From contig LR782234.1 of NCBI GenBank assembly GCA_902825215.1, positions 3,100,001-3,164,000 of the forward strand: a stretch of DNA of 64,000 nt, read 5' to 3'. Within the stretch, counting starts at the first letter, position 1; the number at the start of each line of letters is the position of its first letter. A model generated the notes under the pieces. It was not told the origin of the DNA, searched no databases, and saw nothing but the letters and a program-made list of their open reading frames with translations. The stretch comes from Pseudomonas fluorescens. Lineage in GTDB: Bacteria > Pseudomonadota > Gammaproteobacteria > Pseudomonadales > Pseudomonadaceae. The position numbers and the translations under genes were made by a program. Below are positions 7,370 to 16,472 of this stretch, piece by piece.

Positions 7370-8353
7370 TCAGGACAAAATTTGATAATGATCGCGATAC
7401 CACCTGACAAATCGGGACACGCCATCTGCAACATCCACCTGTGGAGAAAAGCCTGTCCATTGTGCAAGTGCCGACACATCGGCCCATGTACTGACAACAT
7501 CACCCGCTTGCAGCGGTAGAAAATTGTACTGTGCTTTAACGCCCAATGCTTTTTCCAGGCATTCGACAAAATCCAGTAAAGCTATCGGTTGGCCGCGGCC
7601 TATGTTGAACAGTTTGTTAACGCCCTCGCCCTCCTTCTCCGCTACCGGCGGTTTGCAACGCAACAATGCGATACCTTCGACAATGTCATCTATATAAGTG
7701 AAATCCCGCGCCATCTGGCCGTTGTTATAAATATCGATCGGCTCGCCCTGCAGCATCGCTTGAGTGAACTTGAACAGCGCCATGTCCGGTCGGCCCCAGG
7801 GCCCATAAACGGTAAAAAAGCGCAGCCCACTGGCTTTCAATCCGTAGAGATGGCAATAGCTGCTGGCTAATAATTCGTTGGCGCGTTTGGTCGCTGCGTA
7901 CAGCGAAACCGGGCGTTCGACCGGGTTGTCGACACTATAAGGCAGCTCGCCGTTAGCGCCGTACACCGAACTGCTTGATGCGTAGATGAAATGCGCCGGC
8001 TGGTGAAAACGACAGGCTTCCAGTACGTTCAAAAAACCCACCAGATTCGACTGCGCATAAGCATCCGGATCGTCCAGCGAATAACGAACACCGGCCTGCG
8101 CGGCCAGATGGATAACTTCGGTGAAACGATATTGATCGAACAATGCCATCAGTGCCGGTTTATCAACTATGTTCATCCATTGAAATTCGAAATTCGGCAG
8201 TTCACATAGTTGTTTCAATCGCGCGCGTTTAAGTTCGACGCTGTAATAGTTATTGAGGTTGTCGATGCCGATTACTTGCTGAGATTGTTGAGCCAATCGT
8301 TTGGCCGTGTGATACCCGATAAAGCCGGCGGCGCCAGTCACAAGAACGGTCAT
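7370..8353 (-). CDS. NAD-dependent sugar-nucleotide epimerase (UDP-glucuronate 4-epimerase-like)
   Basis: 327 residues from the ATG at 8353, which has AGGAG 8 nt upstream; six earlier codons exist in frame but lack a ribosome site. It is an extended SDR: NAD-binding TGAAGFIGYH at the N-terminus, SSSSVYG followed by the YAATK catalytic Tyr/Lys pair, and AAQAGVRYS and RFFTVYGPWGRPDMA segments typical of the UDP-glucuronate 4-epimerase/CapI-LspL branch. It would convert UDP-GlcA to UDP-GalA in the cytoplasm. It is transcribed away from the exopolysaccharide operon, whose Ugd makes UDP-GlcA, so a joint role is likely. Its lower GC than the operon suggests separate acquisition. Confidence 0.85.
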   Translation of the reverse strand: MTVLVTGAAGFIGYHTAKRLAQQSQQVIGIDNLNNYYSVELKRARLKQLCELPNFEFQWMNIVDKPALMALFDQYRFTEVIHLAAQAGVRYSLDDPDAYAQSNLVGFLNVLEACRFHQPAHFIYASSSSVYGANGELPYSVDNPVERPVSLYAATKRANELLASSYCHLYGLKASGLRFFTVYGPWGRPDMALFKFTQAMLQGEPIDIYNNGQMARDFTYIDDIVEGIALLRCKPPVAEKEGEGVNKLFNIGRGQPIALLDFVECLEKALGVKAQYNFLPLQAGDVVSTWADVSALAQWTGFSPQVDVADGVSRFVRWYRDHYQILS

Positions 8354-8907
8354 AGTGCCTGCTCCTCTCAATCGAATAGGCGGTGATTTATAACGTCACG
8401 CGACAGAAGCAGTCCGTAGCTTAGAAGAATTTTGCAGCAACACAATGCTGGAGGATCTTAGCAATCAGTCTTGCCGATCAGTGTAAAAAAACCGGACACA
8501 TTCGAACGTCAAAATAAAAACATCGTATAAACAATGACATAGGCAAAACAGGAGCCACTAGTCGACAAATGGCGTGTTTTTTGACTTGGATCGTTTGACA
8601 GACTGCGAAGACTGGCCGATAACTACCAACGTCTAGCTGAACGTGGCGCGAGTCCCTTCTCGTTCGCTCCAGAAAGTTTCAGAGCTAACCACTTGGCAAC
8701 CTGATATAGACACTGCAAACATGCAGACTGTGCGGTAGCTTTGTCTTTGAAAAAGTTTAGCAAGCATCGAGTAGAACAAGTGATTCATTACTGAAACACT
8801 CCAACGTTACATCATAATAAAAACATCCCCTGCCAATTGTCTTTGCACGGCCCTGAATAGAGCTTCTGCCTGCCCTAAACTTCTCGAACATCAAAGAGTT
8901 TACTCGC
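8354..8907. other. 554-bp divergent regulatory region of the exopolysaccharide locus
   Basis: AT-rich region between the leftward epimerase and rightward rfaH-like genes, presumably with promoters for both. No AlgU-type GAACTT/TCTGA pair was found. The notable element is the ops-like sequence at 8731-8741, which lies well upstream of the first start codon and would be in the untranslated leader if transcription begins before it. Confidence 0.4.
8731..8741 (+). promoter_or_regulatory. ops-like element for RfaH-type antitermination
   Basis: TGCGGTAGCTT matches the E. coli ops core GGCGGTAGCNT at ten of eleven positions. In enterobacteria, ops pauses RNA polymerase and recruits RfaH in long polysaccharide operons. 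Here it lies about 170 nt before an rfaH-like gene heading a roughly 18-kb rightward gene run. The match is seen; the function is inferred. Confidence 0.5.
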
Positions 8908-9441
8908 ATGTCAGCAATCAGCTCGGATCAACCCAATTGGTATCTGTTGCAATGCAAACCACGCCAGGATGAGCGCGCACACCTCAACCTGCTCCAGCAA
9001 CATTACGTGGTCTTTCACCCTCAACTCTTCACTGAGCGCGTCATTCGCGGGAAACGACAGCGCGTGATGGAGTCGTTATTCCCCGGTTATCTGTTTATCC
9101 AGCTCAGCCGTACGGACAACTGGGCACCGTTGCGCTCAACCCGCGGCGTCAGCCGCATTGTCGAGTTCAATCATGGGCCCGTGGCAGTAGCAGAGCATGT
9201 CATAGAGCACTTGCGCGAACGCTGTCTGGAATCAGATTCGGATGTGCAAGGCCGCCTTGAACCCGGTGAACCTCTGCGGATCATCAGCGGCCCGCTCTCG
9301 CCACTCGAAGGTGTATTCCAGGCATTACAAGGCAACGATCGGGTGTTACTGCTTCTGCAGTTTCTCAACCGCGAACAGCCTGTGTGCCTGCCGCTTAGCG
9401 TCATCCAACGACAACAACACAGCTTCCAGTCGTACAAATAA
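8908..9441 (+). CDS. rfaH: RfaH/NusG-like transcription antiterminator
   Basis: 177 residues. The N-terminal NGN domain is clear: WYLLQCKPRQDERAHLNL, then PQLFTERVIRGKRQRVMESLFPGYLFIQL, and STRGVSRIVEFN at the end of the domain. A C-terminal KOW-like part (GEPLRIISGPLSPLEGVFQAL) follows. Such specialised NusG paralogues bind paused RNA polymerase and suppress termination in long polysaccharide operons. This one is the first gene of the cluster it would control, like operon-encoded UpxY-type factors and unlike the unlinked E. coli rfaH. The gene ends 37 nt before the next one with no hairpin between. Confidence 0.9.
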   Translation: MSAISSDQPNWYLLQCKPRQDERAHLNLLQQHYVVFHPQLFTERVIRGKRQRVMESLFPGYLFIQLSRTDNWAPLRSTRGVSRIVEFNHGPVAVAEHVIEHLRERCLESDSDVQGRLEPGEPLRIISGPLSPLEGVFQALQGNDRVLLLLQFLNREQPVCLPLSVIQRQQHSFQSYK

Positions 9442-9478
9442 CTGCTCGTCCCCCGTGCCTTTTCTCAGGAGCCATGAC

Positions 9479-10639
9479 ATGGCCTTGAAATCACGCTGCC
9501 CTGTTGCACTGATCATGGCCTCCTTCTACCCCGCGATGGCCTGGAGCACCGATCCTCAAGCGATCAACGTTTATGGATTCGACTTCACGCCGACGTTCGT
9601 TTTTTCAGAAAGTTACGACGACAACTTCCGCGAAGTGGAAGACAACAAGCAGTCGTCGATGATCACCAAACTGGCGCCCTCCTTCGAGCTCAAGGCTGAA
9701 GATCGAAACAGCGCTACTCGACTGATCTGGCAGCCGACGCGCTACATCTATCACGACGAGTCCGATGCCTCGAACACGGCACAACGGGTGCGTGCCGAGA
9801 GCGTGATGGAGTTTACCGACCGCCACCGTTTGAGGCTTGAAGCCGAATATCGCAAATGGGAGCGCACCGAGTCGACGGCGGTCGAGGGTGTGAATGACAA
9901 GCTCAACAACAAACGGGTTGGCGGGCTTTATACCTTCGGCGCCAAAAGTGCAGACAACCAGATCGACATCGGTGCCAATTACGCGCAACTGCGCTACGAC
10001 AATGGCGACGGCATCAATGCCGACAAGGAGCGCGACACCACCGCAGTGACGAGCACCTGGTACCACCGCATCGGCAGCAACACCCGAGGCTTGCTCGAAT
10101 ATGACCACACCGACTTCGACTACAAGCAGGCGAACAGTCCGCGCAGCAGCGTATCGGACGCCGTACTCGCCGGTGCCGTCTGGGATTTCACGGCACGCAC
10201 GACGGGCAAAGTGCGCGTCGGTTATGAAAAAAAGAACTTCGACAGCAACCAATCCAACGACCTCGACAACCCCACCTGGCAAGTCGATCTGCAATGGAAA
10301 CCGCGTACGTATTCGACGTTTACCTTTGTCGCGCGCCAGGCGCTGGCCGAGGGCGACGACGGCGCGGAGGCCGTGAAGTCGACCTTCACCCAGGTCGGCT
10401 GGCGGCACGGCTGGACCGAGCGAATTACCACCGTAGCCCAGGCCGGTCTCGGGCGTTACGTCTACGAAGGACAAAGCCGCACCGACGACTTTCAGGATTA
10501 CAACCTCGCGGTGATCTATGCGATGCGCCGCTGGCTGGACATCGAAGTTGGCTACCGCTTCCGCGACAACGACTCCGATGCCGACAACGAAAGCTTCACC
10601 CGCAACGTGTTTCAGATCAGCTTCAACGTCAGCCTTTAA
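9479..10639 (+). CDS. exopolysaccharide outer-membrane beta-barrel protein
   Basis: 386 residues. The ATG at 9479 has AGGAG 7 nt upstream and opens a signal peptide ending near AMAWS. The mature protein alternates aromatic and polar residues in many short amphipathic strands (YDDNFREVEDN, RLRLEAEYRKWERT, LDIEVGYRFRDNDSD) and ends FQISFNVSL with the expected terminal hydrophobic pattern of outer-membrane barrels. It matches the type of beta-barrel found upstream of short Wza-like genes in EPS clusters (PF10082-like). It probably forms or helps the outer-membrane exit pore. Confidence 0.8.
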   Translation: MALKSRCPVALIMASFYPAMAWSTDPQAINVYGFDFTPTFVFSESYDDNFREVEDNKQSSMITKLAPSFELKAEDRNSATRLIWQPTRYIYHDESDASNTAQRVRAESVMEFTDRHRLRLEAEYRKWERTESTAVEGVNDKLNNKRVGGLYTFGAKSADNQIDIGANYAQLRYDNGDGINADKERDTTAVTSTWYHRIGSNTRGLLEYDHTDFDYKQANSPRSSVSDAVLAGAVWDFTARTTGKVRVGYEKKNFDSNQSNDLDNPTWQVDLQWKPRTYSTFTFVARQALAEGDDGAEAVKSTFTQVGWRHGWTERITTVAQAGLGRYVYEGQSRTDDFQDYNLAVIYAMRRWLDIEVGYRFRDNDSDADNESFTRNVFQISFNVSL

Positions 10640-10651
10640 GAGGGTTTCGAC

Positions 10652-11185
10652 ATGAACACATCCGCACTTGTCCTGTCGTTCACACTGGTGATGGCGGCGC
10701 CTGTCTACGCGGCAGATCCCGGCACGCAATACAAACTCGCCGCCGGCGATGTATTGCGCATCATCGTGTTTGGTGAGCCGGAGTTGAGCCTGAAGAAGAT
10801 CCGTCTCAGCGATGCCGGCACCTTTTCCTACCCCTTTCTCGGCGAAATCTCCGCCAAGGGGCTGACCCCCAGCCAGGTCGAAAAAATCATTGTCGACGGG
10901 CTCAAACAAGGCTACCTGATCGACCCGAAAGTCAGTCTCAGCCAGATCGAATACCGCTCCTTCTACATCAATGGCGAGGTGAAAAAGCCCGGCAGCTATC
11001 CGTTCGTGCCGGGCCTGACACTGGAGAAAGCCATTGCCTTGGGTGGTGGCCTGACCGAGCGGGCCTCGATCAAGCGCGTCACCATCTTGCGTGGCGACAG
11101 TGGCGCGACCGACACCGATAACGTGACGCGCAGTACCACGATTGCCCCCGGCGACACCATTTCCATTGCACAAGGGTTCTTCTGA
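10652..11185 (+). CDS. short Wza-like polysaccharide export protein
   Basis: 177 residues with a signal peptide cleaved at VYA-AD and no lipobox Cys. It contains the poly_export domain (YKLAAGDVLRIIVFGEPELS, LSDAGTFSYPFLGEI) and one SLBB domain (FYINGEVKKPGSYPFVPGLTLEKAIALGGG). It is much shorter than E. coli Wza (about 380 residues) and lacks the C-terminal amphipathic helix that forms the Wza pore, so it probably works with the beta-barrel encoded just upstream. It is 2 nt before the kinase gene. Confidence 0.9.
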   Translation: MNTSALVLSFTLVMAAPVYAADPGTQYKLAAGDVLRIIVFGEPELSLKKIRLSDAGTFSYPFLGEISAKGLTPSQVEKIIVDGLKQGYLIDPKVSLSQIEYRSFYINGEVKKPGSYPFVPGLTLEKAIALGGGLTERASIKRVTILRGDSGATDTDNVTRSTTIAPGDTISIAQGFF

Positions 11186-11187
11186 TC

Positions 11188-13509
11188 ATGGACAACAGCC
11201 TTGGCACTTACGTCGAACGTCCTTTGCAAGCGCACGTGCAGCCGCATCAACAGCACAGCGAAGACAAGGACACCCTGGACCTGCTGAAACTCTGGCGGGT
11301 GATCTGGCGCGCGAAATGGAGTATCGGCTGGCTGATTCTGGTCAGCGGTTTGCTGGCGACCATTGTGGTCTCGAACATCACCCCGCAGTACATCGGCAGC
11401 ACCACCCTGCTGTTCAACGACAAGAGCCCGCCGCTGATGTCCTTCCAGCAGGTCAAGGACTCCAACAGCAACACTACCGACTATCTGCAGACGCAACAGG
11501 CGCTCCTGCAATCGCGGGATCTGGCCGAGCGCGCGGTGAAAAAACTTGGCCTGACCACGCACCCGGTCACCGACCCGCGCCAGCAACCGAAGTCGTGGTT
11601 CGCCCCACGCGAATGGCTGGCCGCTGTTGATCTGGACAAATGGTTACCGGGGCTCGGCCTGGAGCGCTGGCTGCCGGAAAAACAGCCGGTCACCGAAGAC
11701 GAGGTGTTCAACCAGGTCACGCAGAACCTGATGCTGCACACCAGCGTCAAGTTCGTCGGCAAGAGCCAGTTGCTCGAAATCGAGGTCGAACTGCCCGACC
11801 CGGTTCTCGCCGCAGCTGCGGCCAATGCACTGGCCCGCGGTTTCACCGACAGCCAGCTCGACACCAGTGAAAAGTCCACGCAAACCACCACGGCGTGGAT
11901 GAACACCCGGCTGGTGAAGCTGCGTGACAACTTGCGCGCCGCCGAGAAAAAGCTCCAGGGCTACCGCGAAGAACAAGGTCTGGTAGATGTTGGCGGTGTC
12001 GCCACGATCAGCGCCAACGAACTGGAGATGACCGGCAATCGCATGGTCGACGCCCGGCGCAACCGCGCTGAAGCCGAAAGTGAATATCGGCAGGCCAAGG
12101 CCTTGGGCAACGGTGATCTGAGCAAACTGTCCAGTGTGCCCGCCGTCCTGAGTAACCCTCTGGTGCAGAAATTTCAGGCGGACCGCGCTCTGGCCCAGGC
12201 CAAGGTCGATGAACTGTCGGGCCGCTATGGGCCGAAACACCCGAGCCTGCTGTCCGCGCAGTCGGAATTGCGCACCGCCACCACCAGTCTGCAATTGCAG
12301 GTGCAACAGGTGGTCGCCGGGATCGAGCGGCAGTACCAGCTCGCCACGGCCAGTGAGGCTTCGCTGCGCCAGTCCTTCAACAGCAACAAGGCGCAGATTC
12401 AGGACATTGCCCGCAAGGAGTTCCAGTTGCGTGAGTTCCAGCGAGAGGTCGACAGCTCGCGGGCGCTCTACGAAACCTTCGTCACCCGCCTGAAGGAAAC
12501 CACCGCCACCGCCGACATGGACTCGACCAAAGTGCGCATCGTCGACCCGGCGATTGTCCCGGTCGATCCGAGCAAACCGCGCAAAACCTTGATCGTGGCG
12601 ATCGTCGCGTTGATCGCAGCGGTTATCGGTGTCGCGTTGGCCCTGCTGTTCGACAGCCTGAGCAACACCTTCAAAACCGACGAGTCGATCGAAAGCGCGC
12701 TGAACATCCCGCTGCTCAGCGTGGTGCCCTTGGTCATGAAGAAAAATCGTCGGCAACTGGCGCGTTTGTTCGAAGACAACGACAACCCGCGCTTCTCCGA
12801 GACGATCCGCAACCTGCGCACCTGGCTGATGCTGCAAAGCAGCGAAAAGCCCTCGCAGGTCGTGTTGATCACCTCGACGGTGGCCGGTGAAGGCAAAAGC
12901 ACCATTGCCAACAACCTCGCCAGCTCGCTGACACCGCTGGAGCGCGTGCTGCTGATCGATGCCGACATGCGCCAGCCGACGCTGTCGCAGAATTTCGACT
13001 TCCCGCCCGACAGCCCTGGCCTGGCGAACGTGATTGCCGGCACCGCCCGACTCGAAGACTGCATCGTTTCGGTGGGCAATCTGGACATGTTGCTGGCGGG
13101 CAAAGTCATGCCGTCGACGCGCGATTCCCTCGCCGCGCCGCGTCTGCCCTCGCCTGCCGATCCGCCCAATGCGCTGCAACCGCCGCCGCAGGATCTGCTC
13201 AGTTCACCGCGCATGGCGCGCATGCTCGAAGCGCTGCGCTCGCGTTACCGGCACATCATCATCGATTCGCCGCCGGCGGAAATGATCAGCGACGCGCTGT
13301 TGCTGGCCAAGCATTCGGACGCAGTGATTTACGTGGTCAAGGCTGACAGCACCCCGATCAGTCAGGTCCAGCGCGGCCTCGCCATGTTGCAACAGAGCCA
13401 TGTGCCGGTGTTTGGCACCGTGCTCAACCAGGTCGACCTGCGCAAGGCGCGCAAGTACGGCCAGCATCACTCCCGGGCGTTCTATAACTACGATTTCGCG
13501 CCCAGGTAA
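11188..13509 (+). CDS. wzc: Wzc-like polysaccharide co-polymerase / BY-kinase
   Basis: 773 residues. A Wzz domain is flanked by two membrane helices (about 45-65 and 470-490) with a long coiled-coil periplasmic part. The cytoplasmic kinase domain has Walker A (AGEGKST, about 567-573), Walker A' (LLIDADMRQPT, about 590-600) and Walker B (IIIDSPP, about 690-696). The tail carries only three tyrosines (Y757, Y766, Y768), a short phosphorylation cluster. An unusual Pro-rich insert lies around residues 640-670 between Walker A' and Walker B. It controls chain length and export together with the Wza-like protein. Confidence 0.93.
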   Translation: MDNSLGTYVERPLQAHVQPHQQHSEDKDTLDLLKLWRVIWRAKWSIGWLILVSGLLATIVVSNITPQYIGSTTLLFNDKSPPLMSFQQVKDSNSNTTDYLQTQQALLQSRDLAERAVKKLGLTTHPVTDPRQQPKSWFAPREWLAAVDLDKWLPGLGLERWLPEKQPVTEDEVFNQVTQNLMLHTSVKFVGKSQLLEIEVELPDPVLAAAAANALARGFTDSQLDTSEKSTQTTTAWMNTRLVKLRDNLRAAEKKLQGYREEQGLVDVGGVATISANELEMTGNRMVDARRNRAEAESEYRQAKALGNGDLSKLSSVPAVLSNPLVQKFQADRALAQAKVDELSGRYGPKHPSLLSAQSELRTATTSLQLQVQQVVAGIERQYQLATASEASLRQSFNSNKAQIQDIARKEFQLREFQREVDSSRALYETFVTRLKETTATADMDSTKVRIVDPAIVPVDPSKPRKTLIVAIVALIAAVIGVALALLFDSLSNTFKTDESIESALNIPLLSVVPLVMKKNRRQLARLFEDNDNPRFSETIRNLRTWLMLQSSEKPSQVVLITSTVAGEGKSTIANNLASSLTPLERVLLIDADMRQPTLSQNFDFPPDSPGLANVIAGTARLEDCIVSVGNLDMLLAGKVMPSTRDSLAAPRLPSPADPPNALQPPPQDLLSSPRMARMLEALRSRYRHIIIDSPPAEMISDALLLAKHSDAVIYVVKADSTPISQVQRGLAMLQQSHVPVFGTVLNQVDLRKARKYGQHHSRAFYNYDFAPR

Positions 13510-13657
13510 CACCGGGCGCCCGCGCCTGCCGCTGCACCCCCTTCTGCCCAAACGCAACTCGCTTCACCTCTGCCGAGCCACGGAAAAGCCAGCGGGAAGA
13601 CACCTCGTGTCTGCTCGCTCAGCGCTGACGCATTACTGCTGCCTTGAGGTCAAGCCC

Positions 13658-15049
13658 ATGACTCCGCTCTATACCGCTCATATGACGCGACGCCGCGGCC
13701 TGACCTTCTGGGGTCAGTGGTCGTGCGCAATGCTGTTGGCCACCTCGTTGCTGGTGCTGCTGGTGTATTGGCGCGTCGGCTACCTGACCAGCGAATATCG
13801 CATCCTGATCATCCTGGCCGTGCTCGGTTCCGTGCCGATCTACAGCGTGATGCGCGTGTATCACAAACGCTATGGCCTGGTGGTCGGGCTCGGCCGGCTG
13901 CTGGCCGGCTGGTTGATTTTGCTCGCGGTGCTGGCCGCGATTGCCTTCGTCACGCAGACCAGCGCGATCTATTCACGCCAGGTGATCATCCTCTGGGCGG
14001 TGTTGGGTTTCGTGGTCCAGGCGGCGAGTTTTCTGCCCCTGCACTACTTGGCCCGGATGTACTCGCGCAAGATCTGCAACGAGCGCCGGTCGGTGATCAT
14101 CGGCACCTGCCCGACCGCGCATGAGCTGGCGAAAAAGCTCTCCACGCCCAATCGCGCGCTGGTGCTGGGTTTCGTCGCTGCTGCCGATGACAGCGGCCCC
14201 GCACCGAGCATCCTGCCGCTGCTTGGCCGTGTCGACGCGATCCGCGAGATCATCGCGCGCCTTGAAGTGCGCCGCGTGTACATCGTGTTGAACATGGCGC
14301 ATGCCGCGACCATCGAAGCGCTGTACATCGACCTGCTCGACGTCAATGTCGATGTGGTGTGGATCCCGGATTTCGGCAGCATGGTGCTGCTCAACCATTC
14401 GATCTCGGAAATCGAGCGAATGCCGGCCATCTACCTCAACGAAAGCCTGATCAGTTCGCATCCGGCCAGCCTGTTGTGCAAGGACCTGTTCGAGCGCAGC
14501 CTCGCCGCGCTGGCGATCGTGCTGCTCAGCCCGTTGCTGTTGGCGGTGGCGACCGCGATCAAGCTGACCTCCGCAGGCCCCGTGCTGTTCAAGCAGAACC
14601 GCCACGGCTGCAACGGCGAAGTGATCAAGGTGTGGAAGTTTCGTTCGATGCACGTTCACGACGACCGTGAAGTGCGCCAGGCCACCCGCAACGACAACCG
14701 CCTCACGCCGATCGGCCACTTCCTGCGGCGCAGCTCCATCGATGAATTGCCGCAGCTGTTCAATGTCCTGTTCGGGCAGATGGCCCTGGTCGGTCCGCGC
14801 CCGCATGCCGTCACCCATAACATTTATTACACCGGCAAGGTGCGCGCCTACATGGCTCGCCATCGGCTCAAGCCGGGCATCACCGGGCTGGCGCAGATCA
14901 CCGGCCATCGCGGCGAAACCGAAACGCTGGAAAAGATGCAGCTGCGCGTCGCCCAGGACCTCAATTACATCAATCAATGGTCGCTGTGGCTCGACCTGAA
15001 AATCCTCCTCAAGACCCCCTTCACGCTGTTCTCGAAAAACATCTACTGA
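13658..15049 (+). CDS. undecaprenyl-phosphate glucose phosphotransferase (WcaJ/PssY type)
   Basis: 463 residues from the ATG at 13658 with GAGG about 8 nt upstream; an earlier start would overlap wzc. The N-terminal half has four or five membrane helices and a CoA-binding-like domain (RSVIIGTCPTAHELAKKLS). The C-terminal bacterial sugar-transferase domain shows KDLFERSLAALAIVLLSPLL, KVWKFRSM, RRSSIDELPQLFNVLFGQM, LVGPRPHAV and LKPGITGLAQI. It transfers a sugar-1-phosphate, likely glucose, from the UDP-sugar to undecaprenyl phosphate, starting repeat-unit assembly at the inner membrane. Confidence 0.93.
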   Translation: MTPLYTAHMTRRRGLTFWGQWSCAMLLATSLLVLLVYWRVGYLTSEYRILIILAVLGSVPIYSVMRVYHKRYGLVVGLGRLLAGWLILLAVLAAIAFVTQTSAIYSRQVIILWAVLGFVVQAASFLPLHYLARMYSRKICNERRSVIIGTCPTAHELAKKLSTPNRALVLGFVAAADDSGPAPSILPLLGRVDAIREIIARLEVRRVYIVLNMAHAATIEALYIDLLDVNVDVVWIPDFGSMVLLNHSISEIERMPAIYLNESLISSHPASLLCKDLFERSLAALAIVLLSPLLLAVATAIKLTSAGPVLFKQNRHGCNGEVIKVWKFRSMHVHDDREVRQATRNDNRLTPIGHFLRRSSIDELPQLFNVLFGQMALVGPRPHAVTHNIYYTGKVRAYMARHRLKPGITGLAQITGHRGETETLEKMQLRVAQDLNYINQWSLWLDLKILLKTPFTLFSKNIY

Positions 15050-15118
15050 CCCCTGCCCTACCGCTGCCTGACCCTGCCCGTCCGTTGATAACCGGTCATG
15101 ACGACCTGAGGTTTGACC

Positions 15119-16459
15119 ATGAATGTGAGCGTATTCGGTATTGGTTATGTTGGCCTTGTCCAAGGCGCCGCCCTCGCGGAGGTCGGGCACAGTGTGCTCT
15201 GCGTCGACGTCGACGCCGCCCGGGTCGAGGCCCTGAAGGAAGGCACCCTGCCGATCTACGAACCGGGCCTGAAAAGCCTGGTGCGTGACAACTACCAGAG
15301 CGGTCGGCTGCGCTTCGGCACCGACCTGGCGGACGCCGTGCACCATGGCGATGTGTTGCTGATCGCGGTCGGCACTCCGCCAGACGAAGACGGTTCGGCG
15401 GATCTGCAATACGTGTTGAGCGTGGCGCACACCATCGCGCTGAACATGGACCGGCACCAGATCATCGTCGACAAATCCACCGTGCCGGTCGGCACTGGGG
15501 ACCGGGTGCGCGCCCACATCGAGCAGGTGCTGGCCGACAACGACCGCAGCGATCTGACGTTCGACGTGGTTTCCAATCCGGAATTTCTAAAGGAAGGCTG
15601 CGCCGTCGAGGACTGCATGCGCCCGGACCGGATCATCATCGGCACCGACAGCGTGCGTGCCGAAGAAGTCATGCGCGAACTGTATGAGCCATTCAATCGC
15701 AACCGCGAAAAAATCCTCGTCATGGACGTGCGCAGCGCCGAGCTGACCAAGTATGCCGCCAACTGCATGCTAGCGACCAAGATCAGCTTCATGAACGAAA
15801 TGGCCTGCCTGGCTGAGAGCCTTGGCGCCGACATTGAGAAGGTCCGCCACGGCATCGGCTCGGACCCGCGCATCGGCTACCAATTCATCTACCCCGGTCC
15901 GGGCTACGGCGGTTCGTGTTTCCCCAAAGATGTGAAGGCGCTGATCCACGCTGCCACCAGCGTCGACTTCGACGCCCGCGTGCTCAAGGCTGTGGAGGCA
16001 CGCAACCAGGAACAGAAAACCACGCTTTACAGCAAGATTTTCAACCACTTCGACGGCCACCTCAGCGGCAAGACCTTCGCCCTCTGGGGGCTGAGCTTCA
16101 AGCCCAACACCGACGACATGCGCGAAGCGCCCAGCCGCGTGCTGATGGAAGCCCTGTGGCGCGCCGGCGCCAACGTGCAGGCCTTCGACCCGAAAGCCAT
16201 GGAAGAGGCGCAGCGCATTTATGGTTCGCGCGATGACCTGACCCTGACCGGGACCAAGGAAGCGGCACTGAAAAATGCCGACGCGCTGATCATCGTCACC
16301 GAGTGGCAAGCGTTTCGCGCGCCGGACTTCGACGTCCTCAGCGCGCGGCTCAAGCAACCGCTGATTTTCGACGGGCGCAACCTGTTCGATCCGCAACGCT
16401 TGAGCAAACGCGGCTTCACCTACGTCTCGGTGGGTCGTCAGACCCTCTCTGTGATCTGA
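15119..16459 (+). CDS. ugd: UDP-glucose 6-dehydrogenase
   Basis: 446 residues. The ATG at 15119 has GAGG 7 nt upstream, preferred over a TTG two codons earlier. NAD-binding GIGYVGL is at the N-terminus, then STVPVGTGD, NPEFLKEG, the catalytic Cys in GYGGSCFPKD (about residue 267) and WGLSFKPNTDDMREAPS. It makes UDP-GlcA from UDP-Glc, implying an acidic repeat unit. It is closely similar throughout to the second ugd in this window at 35651, which is a paralogue outside the cluster. Confidence 0.96.
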   Translation: MNVSVFGIGYVGLVQGAALAEVGHSVLCVDVDAARVEALKEGTLPIYEPGLKSLVRDNYQSGRLRFGTDLADAVHHGDVLLIAVGTPPDEDGSADLQYVLSVAHTIALNMDRHQIIVDKSTVPVGTGDRVRAHIEQVLADNDRSDLTFDVVSNPEFLKEGCAVEDCMRPDRIIIGTDSVRAEEVMRELYEPFNRNREKILVMDVRSAELTKYAANCMLATKISFMNEMACLAESLGADIEKVRHGIGSDPRIGYQFIYPGPGYGGSCFPKDVKALIHAATSVDFDARVLKAVEARNQEQKTTLYSKIFNHFDGHLSGKTFALWGLSFKPNTDDMREAPSRVLMEALWRAGANVQAFDPKAMEEAQRIYGSRDDLTLTGTKEAALKNADALIIVTEWQAFRAPDFDVLSARLKQPLIFDGRNLFDPQRLSKRGFTYVSVGRQTLSVI

Positions 16460-16472
16460 CGGGAGCCGCGCC

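Noticed and set aside
8354..8907. AlgU-type promoter for the exopolysaccharide operon
   Set aside because: No GAACTT/TCTGA pair at correct spacing was found by eye.
9605..15517. Long minus-strand frames (522, 511 and 514 residues) across the exopolysaccharide genes
   Set aside because: They oppose wza, wzc, the phosphoglycosyl transferase and ugd, which are well supported, and their translations match no family.
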